Source: Mycobacterium sp.
Lineage (GTDB): Bacteria > Actinomycetota > Actinomycetes > Mycobacteriales > Mycobacteriaceae
DNA length: 42,125 nt
NCBI GenBank assembly: GCA_018883075.1
Contig: VEQU01000011.1
Span: 1-42,125, forward strand
Direction: 5' to 3'
Shown here: one piece after another, positions 18,299 through 27,602 of the stretch
How the letters are laid out: each line of letters starts with the position of its first letter
How positions within the stretch are numbered: the stretch's first letter is position 1
Made by a program: the position numbers and the translations under genes
The notes under the pieces: generated by a model
Told to the model about the DNA's origin: nothing
The model's input: the letters and a program-made list of their open reading frames with translations, nothing else
Database searches by the model: none

Positions 18299-19098
18299 CC
18301 GGAATCAACAAGCACGTCCCTATCCGAGTCGGCACGCTTGCCGTGTCCGATCGCGGTGAGGGCGCGCCGGTGGTGTGGTGGCCGTCGCTGTTCAGCGACC
18401 ACCGTCTGTACCGTCACGTCACCGCTCTGCTCGACCCACGGTGGCGGAGCATCTGCGTCGACGGTCCCGGGTTCGGGCAGAGCAGCCCGCCCGACGGCGA
18501 CGTCCAGCCCGACCGCTACGCCGGTGCGGTGGTCGATCTGCTGGACGAACTGGGCATCGACTCCGCGATCGTGGCCGGCTGCTCATGGGGCGGCCAAGTC
18601 GCCGCACACACCGGCGCGCAGTTTCCCGAGCGGGTCAAAGCCGTGCTGATGATGAACACCCCGCTGGCACCCAGCCTGGGCGGGCACCGTATGCAGGTCC
18701 TCGGCACCCGCGCGATGGGGTCGACGGCGTTCTGGGGCAAGGGCGTCGCCCGGTCGATGATCGCCGCAACCACCAAGCAGAACCACCCCGAACGGGTGGC
18801 GGAGTTCGTGTCCGCCTTTGGGTCATTCGACCGCTCTGCGGCGGCGGACACCGTGCGCACGGTTCTCACCCGCTCTCCCGGCCTGGCCGTGGTGCTGCCG
18901 CAGCTTCGGGTGCCGACCACGATCCTGATGGGCGAACAGGACGCGCTGTACCCGGTCGATGCGGCGATGCCACTGGCGCGTCTGGCCGTAGGGGCGAAGA
19001 TCGAGATCGTGCCGGCGTGCGGCCACCTGGCCCCGCTGGAGGCACCCGAGGCCGTCGTGGCGGCACTGGAAGCAATAGAAGGAGTAGACCGTGGGTGA
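18295..19098 (+). CDS. alpha/beta hydrolase
   Basis: A 267-residue alpha/beta hydrolase of the small esterase/dehalogenase-like group. The nucleophile elbow reads GCSWGG (Ser near residue 101), the oxyanion region follows VVWWPSLFSDH, the acid residue is likely the Asp in GEQDALYP, and the His is in ACGHLAPLE. ATG 18295 overlaps the oxygenase stop, and the gene overlaps the next SDR by 8 bases, so coupling within the operon is tight. A role in processing the oxygenase product is plausible from context only. Confidence 0.85.
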   Translation: MTGINKHVPIRVGTLAVSDRGEGAPVVWWPSLFSDHRLYRHVTALLDPRWRSICVDGPGFGQSSPPDGDVQPDRYAGAVVDLLDELGIDSAIVAGCSWGGQVAAHTGAQFPERVKAVLMMNTPLAPSLGGHRMQVLGTRAMGSTAFWGKGVARSMIAATTKQNHPERVAEFVSAFGSFDRSAAADTVRTVLTRSPGLAVVLPQLRVPTTILMGEQDALYPVDAAMPLARLAVGAKIEIVPACGHLAPLEAPEAVVAALEAIEGVDRG

Positions 19099-19870
19099 AC
19101 AGACCGCCTTGGTGACCGGCGCCAGCAGCGGTATCGGTGAGCAGTTCGCGCTGAAGTTGGGGCGGCGGGGGCACAACCTGATACTCACCGCGCGCAGTGT
19201 GGACAAGATGCAGATGCTGGCGACGCGGCTGCGCACCGAGAACCCCGGTATCGGAGTGGAAGTGATCGCCGCCGACCTCGCCGAACCGGGCGGCTCGGCC
19301 GCACTCGCCGCCGAACTCACCAAACGGGGCATCGACGTGGACATTCTGGTCAACAACGCCGGCTTCGGGTCACACAACCCGGTCGCCGAGGAGGACCCCG
19401 ACAACCTCGCCCGCGAGATCCAGCTCAACTGCTCGTCGCTGGTCGACCTGACCGCACGGTTGCTGCCCGCAATGCTCCAGCGCGACTGGGGCGGGGTGCT
19501 GAACGTGGCGTCCACGGCGGCGTTCCAACCGCTGGCCGGCATGGCCGTCTACGGCGCGACGAAGGCGTTCGTACTGTCCTTCACCGAGGCACTGTGGGCC
19601 GAGACCCGCACCACCGGTGTGCGTGTGGTGGCGCTGTGTCCCGGTGCCACCGAGACCGGGTTCTTCGACGCCGCCGGCAAGGAGTTCCTCACCAGCGGTC
19701 GCCAAACCGCCGACCACGTCGCCGAATTCGGCCTGCACGCCTTCTTCAACGGGCGCGGTCCCACCGTCGTCCCCGGCCTGGCGAACAAACTGGGCGCCAC
19801 CGGTTACCGATTCGTCCCGCGCGCCGCATTGGCGCGGTTCGCCGGGGCAAGGGTGCGGGCTGATCATTAG
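19091..19870 (+). CDS. short-chain dehydrogenase/reductase
   Basis: Classical SDR of 259 residues: TGASSGIG cofactor loop at the N-terminus, VNNAGFG, Ser in NVASTAAF, YxxxK in YGATK, followed by the PGATETGFF segment. GTG 19091 has AGAAGGAG in front. It is the last gene of the operon that begins at 16307. An oxidoreductase after a carotenoid-cleaving oxygenase would fit interconversion of the aldehydes formed, but this is inference from context. It is convergent with the alcohol dehydrogenase, and the two overlap by four bases at their stops. Confidence 0.85.
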   Translation: MGEQTALVTGASSGIGEQFALKLGRRGHNLILTARSVDKMQMLATRLRTENPGIGVEVIAADLAEPGGSAALAAELTKRGIDVDILVNNAGFGSHNPVAEEDPDNLAREIQLNCSSLVDLTARLLPAMLQRDWGGVLNVASTAAFQPLAGMAVYGATKAFVLSFTEALWAETRTTGVRVVALCPGATETGFFDAAGKEFLTSGRQTADHVAEFGLHAFFNGRGPTVVPGLANKLGATGYRFVPRAALARFAGARVRADH

Positions 19871-20901
19871 CCATTCGCCCCACGCCGGACAACCATCTTG
19901 ATCGCCGGCTCCAGCCACCGACGGTCGGCCTGCTCCCAGTCGACGACGGTGGTCGGCACCGCCAGCGGGTCCAGCCGGCCGGCGGCGACGAGGTCGAGCA
20001 CCTCGGGCAGGTAGCGCCGGGAGTCCGCGCGCGAGGTGTGGAAGGTGATTCCGCGGGTGTACATCTCCAGCAGCGGCAGCCCGACCTGATCGCCGAAGTG
20101 GATCACCACCGACGTCAGCCGGCCGTAGGGCTCGGTGGAGCGGATGGCGCAGTGCAGTCCGTCGGCGGCGAGTGCTCCCGCGATCACGATCGGCGCGCGG
20201 TCCAGCCGGCGCGGGAACGCACCCGCCAGATCGGTGACGTCAGCACCCAGGTCCGCCGCCGCGGCCAGCCGGGCCGGGTCGCTGTCGGCGTAGCGGATGC
20301 GGCCGGCGCCGAGGGCGCGTGCGCAGGCGATCGCGTAGAGGCTGATCGAGGGTGCGTCGCCGCCGATAATCAGCACGTCGGCGCCCGGGCGCTCGCGCAG
20401 TCCGTCGACGACGGTGCGGTAGGCGTCGACGACGTTGTCTCCGATGGTGGCCAGGGCGACGTCATCGATGTTTTCCGGCGCGGGCACGAGCATGTGGTCG
20501 GCCGCCGGAACCAGAAGCAGATCGGCCACACCGCCGCCGTGTCCGCCGCCGGCCTCACCGAACCCGAAGGCCGCCCCGGCGCGGGCCTGGTTGGGTTGGC
20601 ATGCGGCGTAATGCCGTTCGTTACAGGACCCGCAGGTACCGCAGGACACCTGGAAGGGCACGGCGACCCGGTGGCCGGGTGCGACGCGGGTGACGCCGGG
20701 CCCGACGGCGACGACCTCGGCGGCGATCTCATGGCCGACCGGGTAGGGACCCGGGAAGAGGCCGAACCCGGCCATCGCGGCGTCGAGGTCGCAGCGCGAC
20801 ACCGCCAGTGGGCGTACGACGGCCTGGCCGAGTCCGGGTTCGGGATCGGGCGCCTGCTGCCACTCCAGGATGCCGGGCTGGGTGAAGACGAGGTGTCTCA
20901 T
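19867..20901 (-). CDS. zinc-dependent medium-chain alcohol dehydrogenase
   Basis: A 344-residue MDR-family dehydrogenase. Catalytic zinc ligands are visible as Cys37 and His57-Glu58 (VGHE); the structural zinc site has Cys87, Cys90, Cys93 and Cys101 (CGTCGSC then C). The nucleotide-binding turn differs from the usual GxGxxG: it reads IIGGDAPS near residue 178, so cofactor binding may be unusual. ATG 20901 lies 4 bases after the DUF4345 gene stop, making it the last gene of a four-gene minus-strand operon. Substrate unknown; an alcohol or aldehyde from the neighbouring oxygenase pathway is possible. Confidence 0.85.
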   Translation of the reverse strand: MRHLVFTQPGILEWQQAPDPEPGLGQAVVRPLAVSRCDLDAAMAGFGLFPGPYPVGHEIAAEVVAVGPGVTRVAPGHRVAVPFQVSCGTCGSCNERHYAACQPNQARAGAAFGFGEAGGGHGGGVADLLLVPAADHMLVPAPENIDDVALATIGDNVVDAYRTVVDGLRERPGADVLIIGGDAPSISLYAIACARALGAGRIRYADSDPARLAAAADLGADVTDLAGAFPRRLDRAPIVIAGALAADGLHCAIRSTEPYGRLTSVVIHFGDQVGLPLLEMYTRGITFHTSRADSRRYLPEVLDLVAAGRLDPLAVPTTVVDWEQADRRWLEPAIKMVVRRGANG

Positions 20902-20905
20902 GACC

Positions 20906-21244
20906 TCACGCTAGAGCGAGCAGTGCCGCGACGGCACCCTCGATCACCAGGCCGGCGATGTTCTCCTTCGACCGGGACCGGTCGATGACCAGTGATACGG
21001 CGCGGGCGATGAACGCCCCGCCCCATGCCGCGCCGAGCACCAGCGCCGCCTCACGGGTTCCGATCAGCAGAACAGCCAGCCCGGCCCCGATGAACAGTCC
21101 CCCGTAGGTCGCCCGGAACTCCGAGACGCCGAGCGGGCCCGGGAGGTGCAGCCCGATGACCGTGCTGACTCTCCTCGGCCAGATCAAGCCAAGGCAGCCG
21201 GCGAGGATTGAGATCGCCGCGCCGATCTGCGCGGCGACGCTCAC
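20906..21244 (-). CDS. DUF4345-like small membrane protein
   Basis: A 112-residue integral membrane protein with four hydrophobic helices (IGAAISILAGCLGLIWP; ATYGGLFIGAGLAVLLIG; ALVLGAAWGGAFIARAVSLV; IAGLVIEGAVAALLALA). The ATYGGLFIGAGL segment resembles the DUF4345 family, which has no known function. GTG 21244 overlaps the stop of the preceding gene (GTGA). Third gene of the operon under the divergent TetR operators. Confidence 0.68.
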   Translation of the reverse strand: MSVAAQIGAAISILAGCLGLIWPRRVSTVIGLHLPGPLGVSEFRATYGGLFIGAGLAVLLIGTREAALVLGAAWGGAFIARAVSLVIDRSRSKENIAGLVIEGAVAALLALA

Positions 21245-21657
21245 GGCGACCTCAGCGCCAGCAGCGGAATCCCCAGGGCGGTCACGAAGATCAGGTTGAA
21301 TACAGCGTGCGTCGGAAATCCCAGCACCAGAGACATCCCGGTGTCGAGGACGAACCACACCGCGACCGCTCGAAGGAGAATCGTCCGCGCCCAGGGCGAT
21401 CCATGACGCAGGGGGCCCCGCACGATCTGGATCATCGTCACCGCCCAGCCGGCCAGTACCGCCCCGAGCACCATGAAGGGGAGCTTAAGGTAATCGCGAA
21501 CCGCGGCACTGTCGATCGACTCCGAGGGGCCGAACCCCAGAGCGGAGAACAACTGTCCTGCAACAGAACCGGCGAACACGAGCACCAGTGCGTAGGCCAG
21601 CAGCACAGTGAGGACGACCTGAAGCCATGTGATCCAGGTGCTCCGTGACATCGTCAC
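21241..21657 (-). CDS. small four-helix membrane protein, unknown function
   Basis: About 136-138 residues with four predicted membrane helices ([80 protein letters not shown]). GTG 21657 overlaps the upstream TGA as GTGA; ATG 21651 is an alternative start. I do not recognise a named family with confidence. It is sandwiched between two other small membrane proteins of similar size, suggesting a membrane complex. Confidence 0.62.
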   Translation of the reverse strand: MTMSRSTWITWLQVVLTVLLAYALVLVFAGSVAGQLFSALGFGPSESIDSAAVRDYLKLPFMVLGAVLAGWAVTMIQIVRGPLRHGSPWARTILLRAVAVWFVLDTGMSLVLGFPTHAVFNLIFVTALGIPLLALRSP

Positions 21658-22064
21658 CGCTGGAGGCCGGCCGGGGAGGCTGTCCGCCCCAACATGATCT
21701 GACCGGCGATCAGCAGGCTGGCGAAGGCGAAGATCAGCGCGGAGGCGGTCCAGGCCAGCGCCTGTCCGGTCTGGCCGTAGAGGTCGGGGATGAAACCGAT
21801 CGCCAGCCCGTCAAAAGTCATGGCGCCCGCGGCCGCCCAGGAGAAGACCTGACGCTGGTCGAGTCCCCGGACTCGGGCGACCCACTGCAGGAACCACACC
21901 GTGGGCGGGGCCGCTGCGGCACAGAGCGCATAGACCCCGATACGCCAGTGCGTCTTCAGGAAGAGCCACTCCGGCAGCAGCCGTATCACTATGGCGAACC
22001 CGAGAGCCACCAGTGCTCCGACCACCAGACCCGTCCCCGCGGCCGCGGAACCACGCTCGGCCAT
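21654..22064 (-). CDS. small four-helix membrane protein, first gene of a TetR-controlled operon
   Basis: A 136-residue protein with four hydrophobic segments ([39 protein letters not shown]; a segment with [38 protein letters not shown]). The [14 protein letters not shown] region is reminiscent of DUF5367-type proteins, but I am not sure. ATG 22064 has an excellent GGAGGAG ribosome-binding site. Its promoter and two operators lie in the 68 bp shared with the divergent, frameshifted TetR gene, so it may now be constitutively expressed. Confidence 0.65.
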   Translation of the reverse strand: MAERGSAAAGTGLVVGALVALGFAIVIRLLPEWLFLKTHWRIGVYALCAAAAPPTVWFLQWVARVRGLDQRQVFSWAAAGAMTFDGLAIGFIPDLYGQTGQALAWTASALIFAFASLLIAGQIMLGRTASPAGLQR

Positions 22065-22081
22065 GTCTCCTCCTCGCTGGT

Positions 22082-22097
22082 TGTAGTGTGGACTACA
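22082..22097. promoter_or_regulatory. TetR operator candidate, distal copy
   Basis: Perfect palindrome TGTAGT-GTGG-ACTACA. It lies over the predicted transcription start of the minus-strand operon and just upstream of a TACACT -10 (22094-22099) for the TetR gene. Confidence 0.6.
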
Positions 22098-22100
22098 CTT

Positions 22101-22129
22101 ACTGTAGTCAGCACTACCTTTACGATCAA
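22101..22129 (-). promoter_or_regulatory. promoter of the small-membrane-protein operon
   Basis: On the minus strand: -35 TTGATC (22129-22124), 17-bp spacer, -10 TACAGT (22106-22101), transcription start near 22094. Both TetR palindromes fall on or just after the -10. Confidence 0.5.
22103..22118. promoter_or_regulatory. TetR operator candidate, proximal copy
   Basis: TGTAGT-CAGC-ACTACC, matching the distal copy in both half-sites except the last base. The two copies are exactly 21 bp apart, two helical turns, so two dimers would bind the same DNA face. Confidence 0.6.
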
Positions 22130-22132
22130 GCG

Positions 22133-22927
22133 TTGGGCTACAAGCACTCCCGGGAGGATCTGCTGGCCGCGGCCACCCTGCTGGCCGCCACATCGGGCAT
22201 TGGCTCGCTCACCTTCGGATCGGTTGGCGAGAGCCTGGGCATCAGCGATCGCACCGTCGTCTATTACTTCCCGATACTTCCCGACCGAGGACGACATGAT
22301 CGCCGCGGTGATCGGCGCACTCGGCGAGCAGATGGAAGCCACGCTCGCCGCCGCCTTCGGCGACACCGCACTCCCGGCCGGGGAACTGCAACGCCGGGTC
22401 TGGCCGGTGCTGGCCTCACCTTCGGCGGACCCGATCTTCGCGGTGTACTTCGAGATCGCCGGACTCGCGAGCGCCGGGCGCGAACCGTATGTCTCTCTGG
22501 CGCCGGTGATCATCGACCGCTGGGTGGACTGGATCGAACCCCGGATCGCCGCACCCACCCCCGCCCGGCGCCGGCAGGGAGCGCTGGCGTCGATCGCGAT
22601 CCTGGACGGTCTGCTGCTGTTGCGCCCGACGCGCCGGGGATCATGGGTCCGATGCTGTTCCGCCCGCAGACCGCCGTCCCGCTGTTCGACCTCGCCGAGG
22701 TGCTACTGCGCGGCGAGAGCACCCTGAGCCGCGGCGAACGCGAGATCATCGCCGCCTACGTCTCGCGGCTCAACCAGTGCCTCCGGGGGAGCGCCGCCCA
22801 CCCCGAGGAGACTGCACGCATCCTGGTGCTTGCCGCCGCCGATATCGCCGCCCGCGAGTCGATACGGCGGCGACGACTTCCGGCGGCACGCCAAGCCCTG
22901 CTTGAGCTGACGACCGCGATGACGTGA
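22133..22927 (+). pseudogene. TetR-family regulator broken by two frameshifts
   Basis: The N-terminal HTH region ([18 protein letters not shown], then [17 protein letters not shown]) reads in one frame from TTG 22133. Just after YYFP there is a perfect tandem duplication of the 10-mer TACTTCCCGA (22265-22274 and 22275-22284). With one copy removed the protein continues [13 protein letters not shown] as a normal TetR. The middle part then reads in the next frame to about 22625, where a lost base (probably in the run CGCCC) returns the reading to the first frame for [17 protein letters not shown] to the TGA at 22927. The reading frame of the first part happens to stay open throughout, but its middle translation is low-complexity Arg-rich nonsense. 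Either a true pseudogene or an assembly error. Confidence 0.72.
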
Positions 22928-22941
22928 CCTGACGCTGCCCC

Positions 22942-22947
22942 TAGACT
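22942..22947 (+). promoter_or_regulatory. -10 box of purL
   Basis: TAGACT predicts transcription start at about 22954, one base before GTG 22955; near-leaderless. Confidence 0.5.
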
Positions 22948-22954
22948 CGCGGTC

Positions 22955-25231
22955 GTGACAGTCGACAGTGTCGAGCAGGCTTCCGCCAGCCCCGACCACC
23001 CGCAGCCCTTCCGGGAACTCGGCCTCAAGGACGACGAGTACCAGCGCATCCGCGACATCCTGGGCCGCCGTCCCACCGACGCCGAATTGGCCATGTATTC
23101 GGTGATGTGGAGCGAGCACTGCTCCTACAAGTCCTCCAAGGTGCATCTGCGCTACTTCGGTGAGACCACCACCGATGAGATGCGGGCCGGGATGCTGGCT
23201 GGTATCGGCGAGAACGCCGGGGTGGTCGATATCGGCGACGGCTGGGCGGTGACCTTCAAGGTCGAGTCGCACAACCACCCCTCCTATGTGGAGCCGTATC
23301 AGGGCGCGGCGACCGGTGTCGGCGGCATCGTCCGCGACATCATGGCCATGGGGGCGCGGCCGGTCGCGGTGATGGATCAGTTGCGTTTCGGTGCGGCCGA
23401 CGCGCGGGACACCCGCCGGTTGGTCGACGGTGTGGTGCGCGGCATCGGCGGCTACGGCAACTCCCTCGGCCTGCCCAACATCGGCGGCGAAACCGTGTTC
23501 GACGCCTCCTACTCCGGCAATCCGCTGGTGAACGCGATGTGCGTCGGCGTGCTCCGCAAGGAAGACTTGCACCTGGCGTTCGCCTCAGGAGCGGGCAACA
23601 AGATCATTCTGTTCGGCGCACGAACCGGCCTCGACGGCATCGGCGGAGTCTCGGTGCTGGCCTCCGACACCTTCTCCGGCGACGAGAGCGGGGCGGGCAG
23701 AAAGAAACTGCCCAGCGTGCAAGTCGGCGACCCGTTCACCGAGAAAGTCCTCATCGAGTGCTGCCTGGAGTTGTATGCCGCCGGTCTGGTGGTGGGTATT
23801 CAGGATCTCGGCGGTGCCGGATTATCCTGCGCCACATCGGAACTGGCCTCAGCCGGGGACGGCGGCATGACAATCGAGCTTGACAAGGTTCCGCTGCGCG
23901 CGGCCGACATGACGCCTGCCGAGGTTCTCTCCAGCGAGTCCCAGGAGCGCATGTGCGCCGTGGTGACCCCCGACAACGTCGAGGCGTTCATGGCGGTGTG
24001 CCGCAAGTGGGATGTCCTTGCGACGGTGATCGGCGAGGTGACCGAGGGTGATCGGCTGACGATCACCTGGCACGGCGAGACAGTCGTCGACGTCCCGCCG
24101 CGCACCGTCGCGCATGAGGGGCCGGTTTATCAGCGTCCGCTCGCGCGGCCGGACACCCAGGACGCTCTCGTCGCCGACACCTCAGCGCACCTGCCGCGGC
24201 CCTCCACCGGTGACGAACTGCGCGCGACTCTGCTCGAACTGCTCGGCAGTCCGCACCTGTGCAGTCGCGCGTTCATCACCGAGCAGTACGACCGCTACGT
24301 GCGCGGTAACACCGTGCTGGCCGAGCACGCCGACGGTGGGGTGCTGCGGATCGACGAGCAGACCCAGCGCGGGATCGCGGTGTCCACCGACGCCTCCGGC
24401 CGCTACACCCAGCTCGATCCCTACGCCGGGGCGCAGCTCGCGCTGGCCGAGGCCTACCGCAACGTCGCCGTCACCGGAGCCACGCCGATCGCCGTCACCA
24501 ACTGCCTCAACTTCGGCTCCCCGGAGGACCCCGGGGTGATGTGGCAGTTCGCCCAGGCCGTCCGCGGCCTTGCCGACGGCTGCGCGACACTCGGCATCCC
24601 GGTCACCGGGGGCAATGTCAGCTTCTACAACCAGACCGGAGCCACGCCGATCCTGCCGACCCCGGTCGTCGGGGTGCTGGGCGTGATCGACGACGTGCGA
24701 CGGCGGCTGCCGACCGGACTCGGGAACGAGCCGGGGGAGACCCTGTTTCTGCTCGGTGACACTCGCGATGAGTTCGACGGGTCGATCTGGGCGCAGGTCA
24801 CCGCCGATCACCTCGGCGGCGTGCCGCCCAGGGTCGACCTTCAGCGCGAGAAGCTGCTCGCCGAGGTGCTGGCGGCGGCATCCCGCGACGGTCTCGCCTC
24901 GGCCGCGCACGATCTGTCGGAGGGCGGCCTCATCCAGGCCGTCGTCGAGGCGGCCCTGGCCGGCGAGACCGGGTGCCGGCTGGTGCTTCCGGAGAATGCC
25001 GACCCGTTCGTGTTCCTGTTCTCCGAGTCCGTTGGCCGGGTCCTGATTGCGGTGCCGCGGACTGAGGAGAGCAGGTTCCGGGCGATGTGCGAGGCCCGTG
25101 GACTGCCGGCGACCCGTATCGGCGTCTCCGACGAGGGATCGGATGCCCTCGAGGTTCAGGGTCTGTTCAGCGTGACACTGGAGGAACTGCGCAGCACGTC
25201 TGAAGGGGTGCTGCCCAGGCTCTTCGGATGA
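22955..25231 (+). CDS. purL: phosphoribosylformylglycinamidine synthase subunit PurL
   Basis: Small-type FGAM synthetase catalytic subunit, 758 residues, which uses ATP and ammonia supplied by PurQ to convert FGAR to FGAM. Family segments include the catalytic His region [12 protein letters not shown] (about 49-60), [23 protein letters not shown] (Mg/ATP binding), [15 protein letters not shown] and the second-half [15 protein letters not shown] 22955 is fixed by the near-leaderless promoter. The stop overlaps the next start (ATGA), beginning a run of four overlapping genes to 27997. Confidence 0.97.
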   Translation: MTVDSVEQASASPDHPQPFRELGLKDDEYQRIRDILGRRPTDAELAMYSVMWSEHCSYKSSKVHLRYFGETTTDEMRAGMLAGIGENAGVVDIGDGWAVTFKVESHNHPSYVEPYQGAATGVGGIVRDIMAMGARPVAVMDQLRFGAADARDTRRLVDGVVRGIGGYGNSLGLPNIGGETVFDASYSGNPLVNAMCVGVLRKEDLHLAFASGAGNKIILFGARTGLDGIGGVSVLASDTFSGDESGAGRKKLPSVQVGDPFTEKVLIECCLELYAAGLVVGIQDLGGAGLSCATSELASAGDGGMTIELDKVPLRAADMTPAEVLSSESQERMCAVVTPDNVEAFMAVCRKWDVLATVIGEVTEGDRLTITWHGETVVDVPPRTVAHEGPVYQRPLARPDTQDALVADTSAHLPRPSTGDELRATLLELLGSPHLCSRAFITEQYDRYVRGNTVLAEHADGGVLRIDEQTQRGIAVSTDASGRYTQLDPYAGAQLALAEAYRNVAVTGATPIAVTNCLNFGSPEDPGVMWQFAQAVRGLADGCATLGIPVTGGNVSFYNQTGATPILPTPVVGVLGVIDDVRRRLPTGLGNEPGETLFLLGDTRDEFDGSIWAQVTADHLGGVPPRVDLQREKLLAEVLAAASRDGLASAAHDLSEGGLIQAVVEAALAGETGCRLVLPENADPFVFLFSESVGRVLIAVPRTEESRFRAMCEARGLPATRIGVSDEGSDALEVQGLFSVTLEELRSTSEGVLPRLFG

Positions 25232-26964
25232 GCCGCGCGTCGGGCCGCATGTCACCGGGCAGATGGGCCTGGAGCCTGGTGCGCCTGGACGTCACCGGTG
25301 TGGTGTTCGCGGCCGTTTTCTTCTGTCTGTCGCTGACGCCGTCGCTGTTGCCGCGCGACTGGGTGACCGCCGGCATCATCGGCGGCATCAACGCCGCCAT
25401 CGGGTACGGCGTAGGCGTCCTGATCGCAGCGCTCACCCGCCGGGTACTGCTGCGCCGTCGCCGGTGGTGGCCGCTGGCTCGGCGGGTCCGCCTCGGCGTG
25501 CAGGGCTGCGCCATCGCGGTATCGATCGCGGCGAGCATGTCGATGCTCGTCCCCGCGGCGGCCTGGCAGCGCGACGTTGCGGAACTGATGGGTGTCGACG
25601 GTCCCTCGACCGCGGGCTATCTCCGCTCGCTGCCGGTGGCGGTGCTGACCGCGTGCCTGCTCATCGCTGCTGCCCGGGTGGTCAAGGACGCCATCAAGGG
25701 CATCTCGCGCCTGTTGATCCGCCGGTGGAACGTCGATGACGAAGTGGCCATGTTCATCGGCACGGCGGTCGTCGTGATCCTGATCGTCACCGTGGTCAAC
25801 GGTGTCTTACTGCGGGGGCTGCTGTCCGCCGCCAGTGCGGTGTTCCAACCGCAGAACGCCGCCACCCGCGCAGATGTGACGCAACCGGAGGCGCCGCAGC
25901 GATCGGGCAGCCCGGCGTCCTTCGCGCCGTGGGACACCCTCGGCTTCCAAGGCCGCAACTTCGTCGCCACCGGGCCCGGCGCCGACGAACTCGCGGTGAT
26001 CAATGGCCGGCCCGCGAAGGAGCCGATCCGGATCTACGCCGGTCTGCAGTCCGGTGCCGACGCCGGCGAACGGGTCGCCGTGCTGCTCTCGGAGTTGCAG
26101 CGCACCCGCGCCTACGAACGCAAGATGCTGGTGATCATCCCCACCACCGGCACCGGCTGGGTGGACCCGGTCGCCGCCCGCGCCATCGAGTCGATGTACA
26201 ACGGCGACACCGTGCTGGTCGCGATGCAGTACTCGTACCTGCCGAGTTGGATCTCGTTTCTCGCCGACCGCGACAAGTCCGTCCAAGCCGGCCGGGCCAT
26301 GGTGGACGCCGTCGCGAACAGATGGCAGCAGTGGCCGGCCGACACCCGGCCGAAACTGGCGCTGTACGGCGAGAGCCTGGGCGCGATGGCGGGGCAGGGC
26401 GCGTTCGGCTACCTGCCCGACGTGGCCCGCATGGGTTTCTCGTCGGTGCTGTGGGTAGGTCCGCCCAACGAGAGCCGGTTGTGGAACGCGCTGACGGTCC
26501 GGCGTGATCCGGGTGCACCCGAGGTGGCGCCGCGCTACGACAACGGCCGTACCGTGCGGTTCGCCCAATCGTCGAGTCCCGGGGAGATCGCCGCGGTGGC
26601 CGCTCCGGCGTGGACGGAGCCGAAGGTGCTGTTCCTGCAGCACGCCTCGGATCCGGTGGTGTGGTGGTCGCCGGATCTGCTCTTTGCGAAGCCGGACTGG
26701 CTTCGCGAGCCGCCCGGTTTCGATCGCAGCGCGTCGATGCGCTGGTATCCGATCGTCACCTTCTGGCAGGTGAGTGCCGATATGGCCGGGAACGTCACCA
26801 ACGCCGCCGGTGTCCCCCCGGGTCACGGCCACGAATACGGTGACCGCCAACTCGACGGCTGGGTGGCTGTCGCCGCACCGGACGGATGGACGCAGTTCGA
26901 CACCGACCGGATCCGCCGTTCGCTTGAGAAGGCGATGACCGGTCGCGGACCGGAATTCGAATGA
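25228..26964 (+). CDS. membrane-anchored alpha/beta hydrolase (Abhydrolase_9 type)
   Basis: A 578-residue protein. The first 210 residues contain four or five membrane segments (for example [19 protein letters not shown] and [16 protein letters not shown] stretches), including the [11 protein letters not shown] motif typical of the N-terminal Abhydrolase_9_N region. The rest is a large alpha/beta hydrolase domain with Ser383 in the elbow YGESLG, a TTGTGWVDP segment and the late [13 protein letters not shown] region. The catalytic domain probably lies outside or at the membrane face. ATG 25228 overlaps the purL stop. Such proteins are widespread in mycobacteria, with a suspected lipid-esterase role. 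Confidence 0.8.
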   Translation: MSRASGRMSPGRWAWSLVRLDVTGVVFAAVFFCLSLTPSLLPRDWVTAGIIGGINAAIGYGVGVLIAALTRRVLLRRRRWWPLARRVRLGVQGCAIAVSIAASMSMLVPAAAWQRDVAELMGVDGPSTAGYLRSLPVAVLTACLLIAAARVVKDAIKGISRLLIRRWNVDDEVAMFIGTAVVVILIVTVVNGVLLRGLLSAASAVFQPQNAATRADVTQPEAPQRSGSPASFAPWDTLGFQGRNFVATGPGADELAVINGRPAKEPIRIYAGLQSGADAGERVAVLLSELQRTRAYERKMLVIIPTTGTGWVDPVAARAIESMYNGDTVLVAMQYSYLPSWISFLADRDKSVQAGRAMVDAVANRWQQWPADTRPKLALYGESLGAMAGQGAFGYLPDVARMGFSSVLWVGPPNESRLWNALTVRRDPGAPEVAPRYDNGRTVRFAQSSSPGEIAAVAAPAWTEPKVLFLQHASDPVVWWSPDLLFAKPDWLREPPGFDRSASMRWYPIVTFWQVSADMAGNVTNAAGVPPGHGHEYGDRQLDGWVAVAAPDGWTQFDTDRIRRSLEKAMTGRGPEFE

Positions 26965-27602
26965 GCAGCCACGCTTTTCGCGCCTACGCGCTAAGTGCAG
27001 CCCTGATCGGATGGAGCTTCACCGCCGGACTCGACCGCCCGTGGCGACGTCACCCGGTGACTCAGGCCGCCGCCGGCACCGCGCTGGCACTGGCCGCCCG
27101 CGCTCCACTCGGTCTGCATCCCGCCGGGCTGCGTTCGGGTCTGCGCCACGGTGGGACCGCCGCCGCGGCGGTGACAGCCGCAGTGGCCGCGGCGACCGCG
27201 CTTCCACAGGTGCGCGCCGCGATGGCCGCACGCAGCATGCCGGACCGCCCCGGCCGATGGCTGGGCATCGAGATTCCGCTCGGCACCGTGTGGTCGGAGG
27301 AGACCGCCTTCCGCGGCGCGCTGGCCAGTCTCGCCGCGCAGGCGTTCGGCGTGACCGGCGGTCGCGCGCTGCAGGCCCTCACCTTCGGGGTGACCCACAT
27401 TCCCGATGCCCGCTCCACCGGCGAGCCACTGGTGGGCACGGTCGCACTCACCGCCGCAGCGGGGTGGGTGTTCGCGGTCCTCGCCGAGCGCTCCGGCAGT
27501 CTGCTCGCGCCGATGCTTGCTCACCTGGCGGTCAATGAGGCCGGAGCGGTGGCGGCGCTGGCGGTGCAGAGATTCGCCCGACCACCCGGCAGTGACCAGT
27601 GA
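26961..27602 (+). CDS. CPBP family intramembrane metalloprotease
   Basis: A 213-residue membrane protein of the CAAX-prenyl-protease/bacteriocin-processing (CPBP, Abi) family. Motif 1 EExxxR is present as EETAFR (about 114-119), motif 2 as FGVTHI (about 141-146) and motif 3 with HLAVNE (about 192-197). Flanking segments are strongly hydrophobic and Ala-rich. ATG 26961 overlaps the previous stop (ATGA). It matches the gene just after purL in M. tuberculosis (Rv0804) by position. Substrates of these proteases in mycobacteria are unknown. Confidence 0.8.
   Translation: MSSHAFRAYALSAALIGWSFTAGLDRPWRRHPVTQAAAGTALALAARAPLGLHPAGLRSGLRHGGTAAAAVTAAVAAATALPQVRAAMAARSMPDRPGRWLGIEIPLGTVWSEETAFRGALASLAAQAFGVTGGRALQALTFGVTHIPDARSTGEPLVGTVALTAAAGWVFAVLAERSGSLLAPMLAHLAVNEAGAVAALAVQRFARPPGSDQ

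Noticed and set aside
22013..22927. A single intact 304-residue TetR protein in one continuous frame
   Set aside because: The frame is open only because of high GC content; the middle third is Arg-rich nonsense, while the true TetR sequence continues in the next frame between the two frameshifts.
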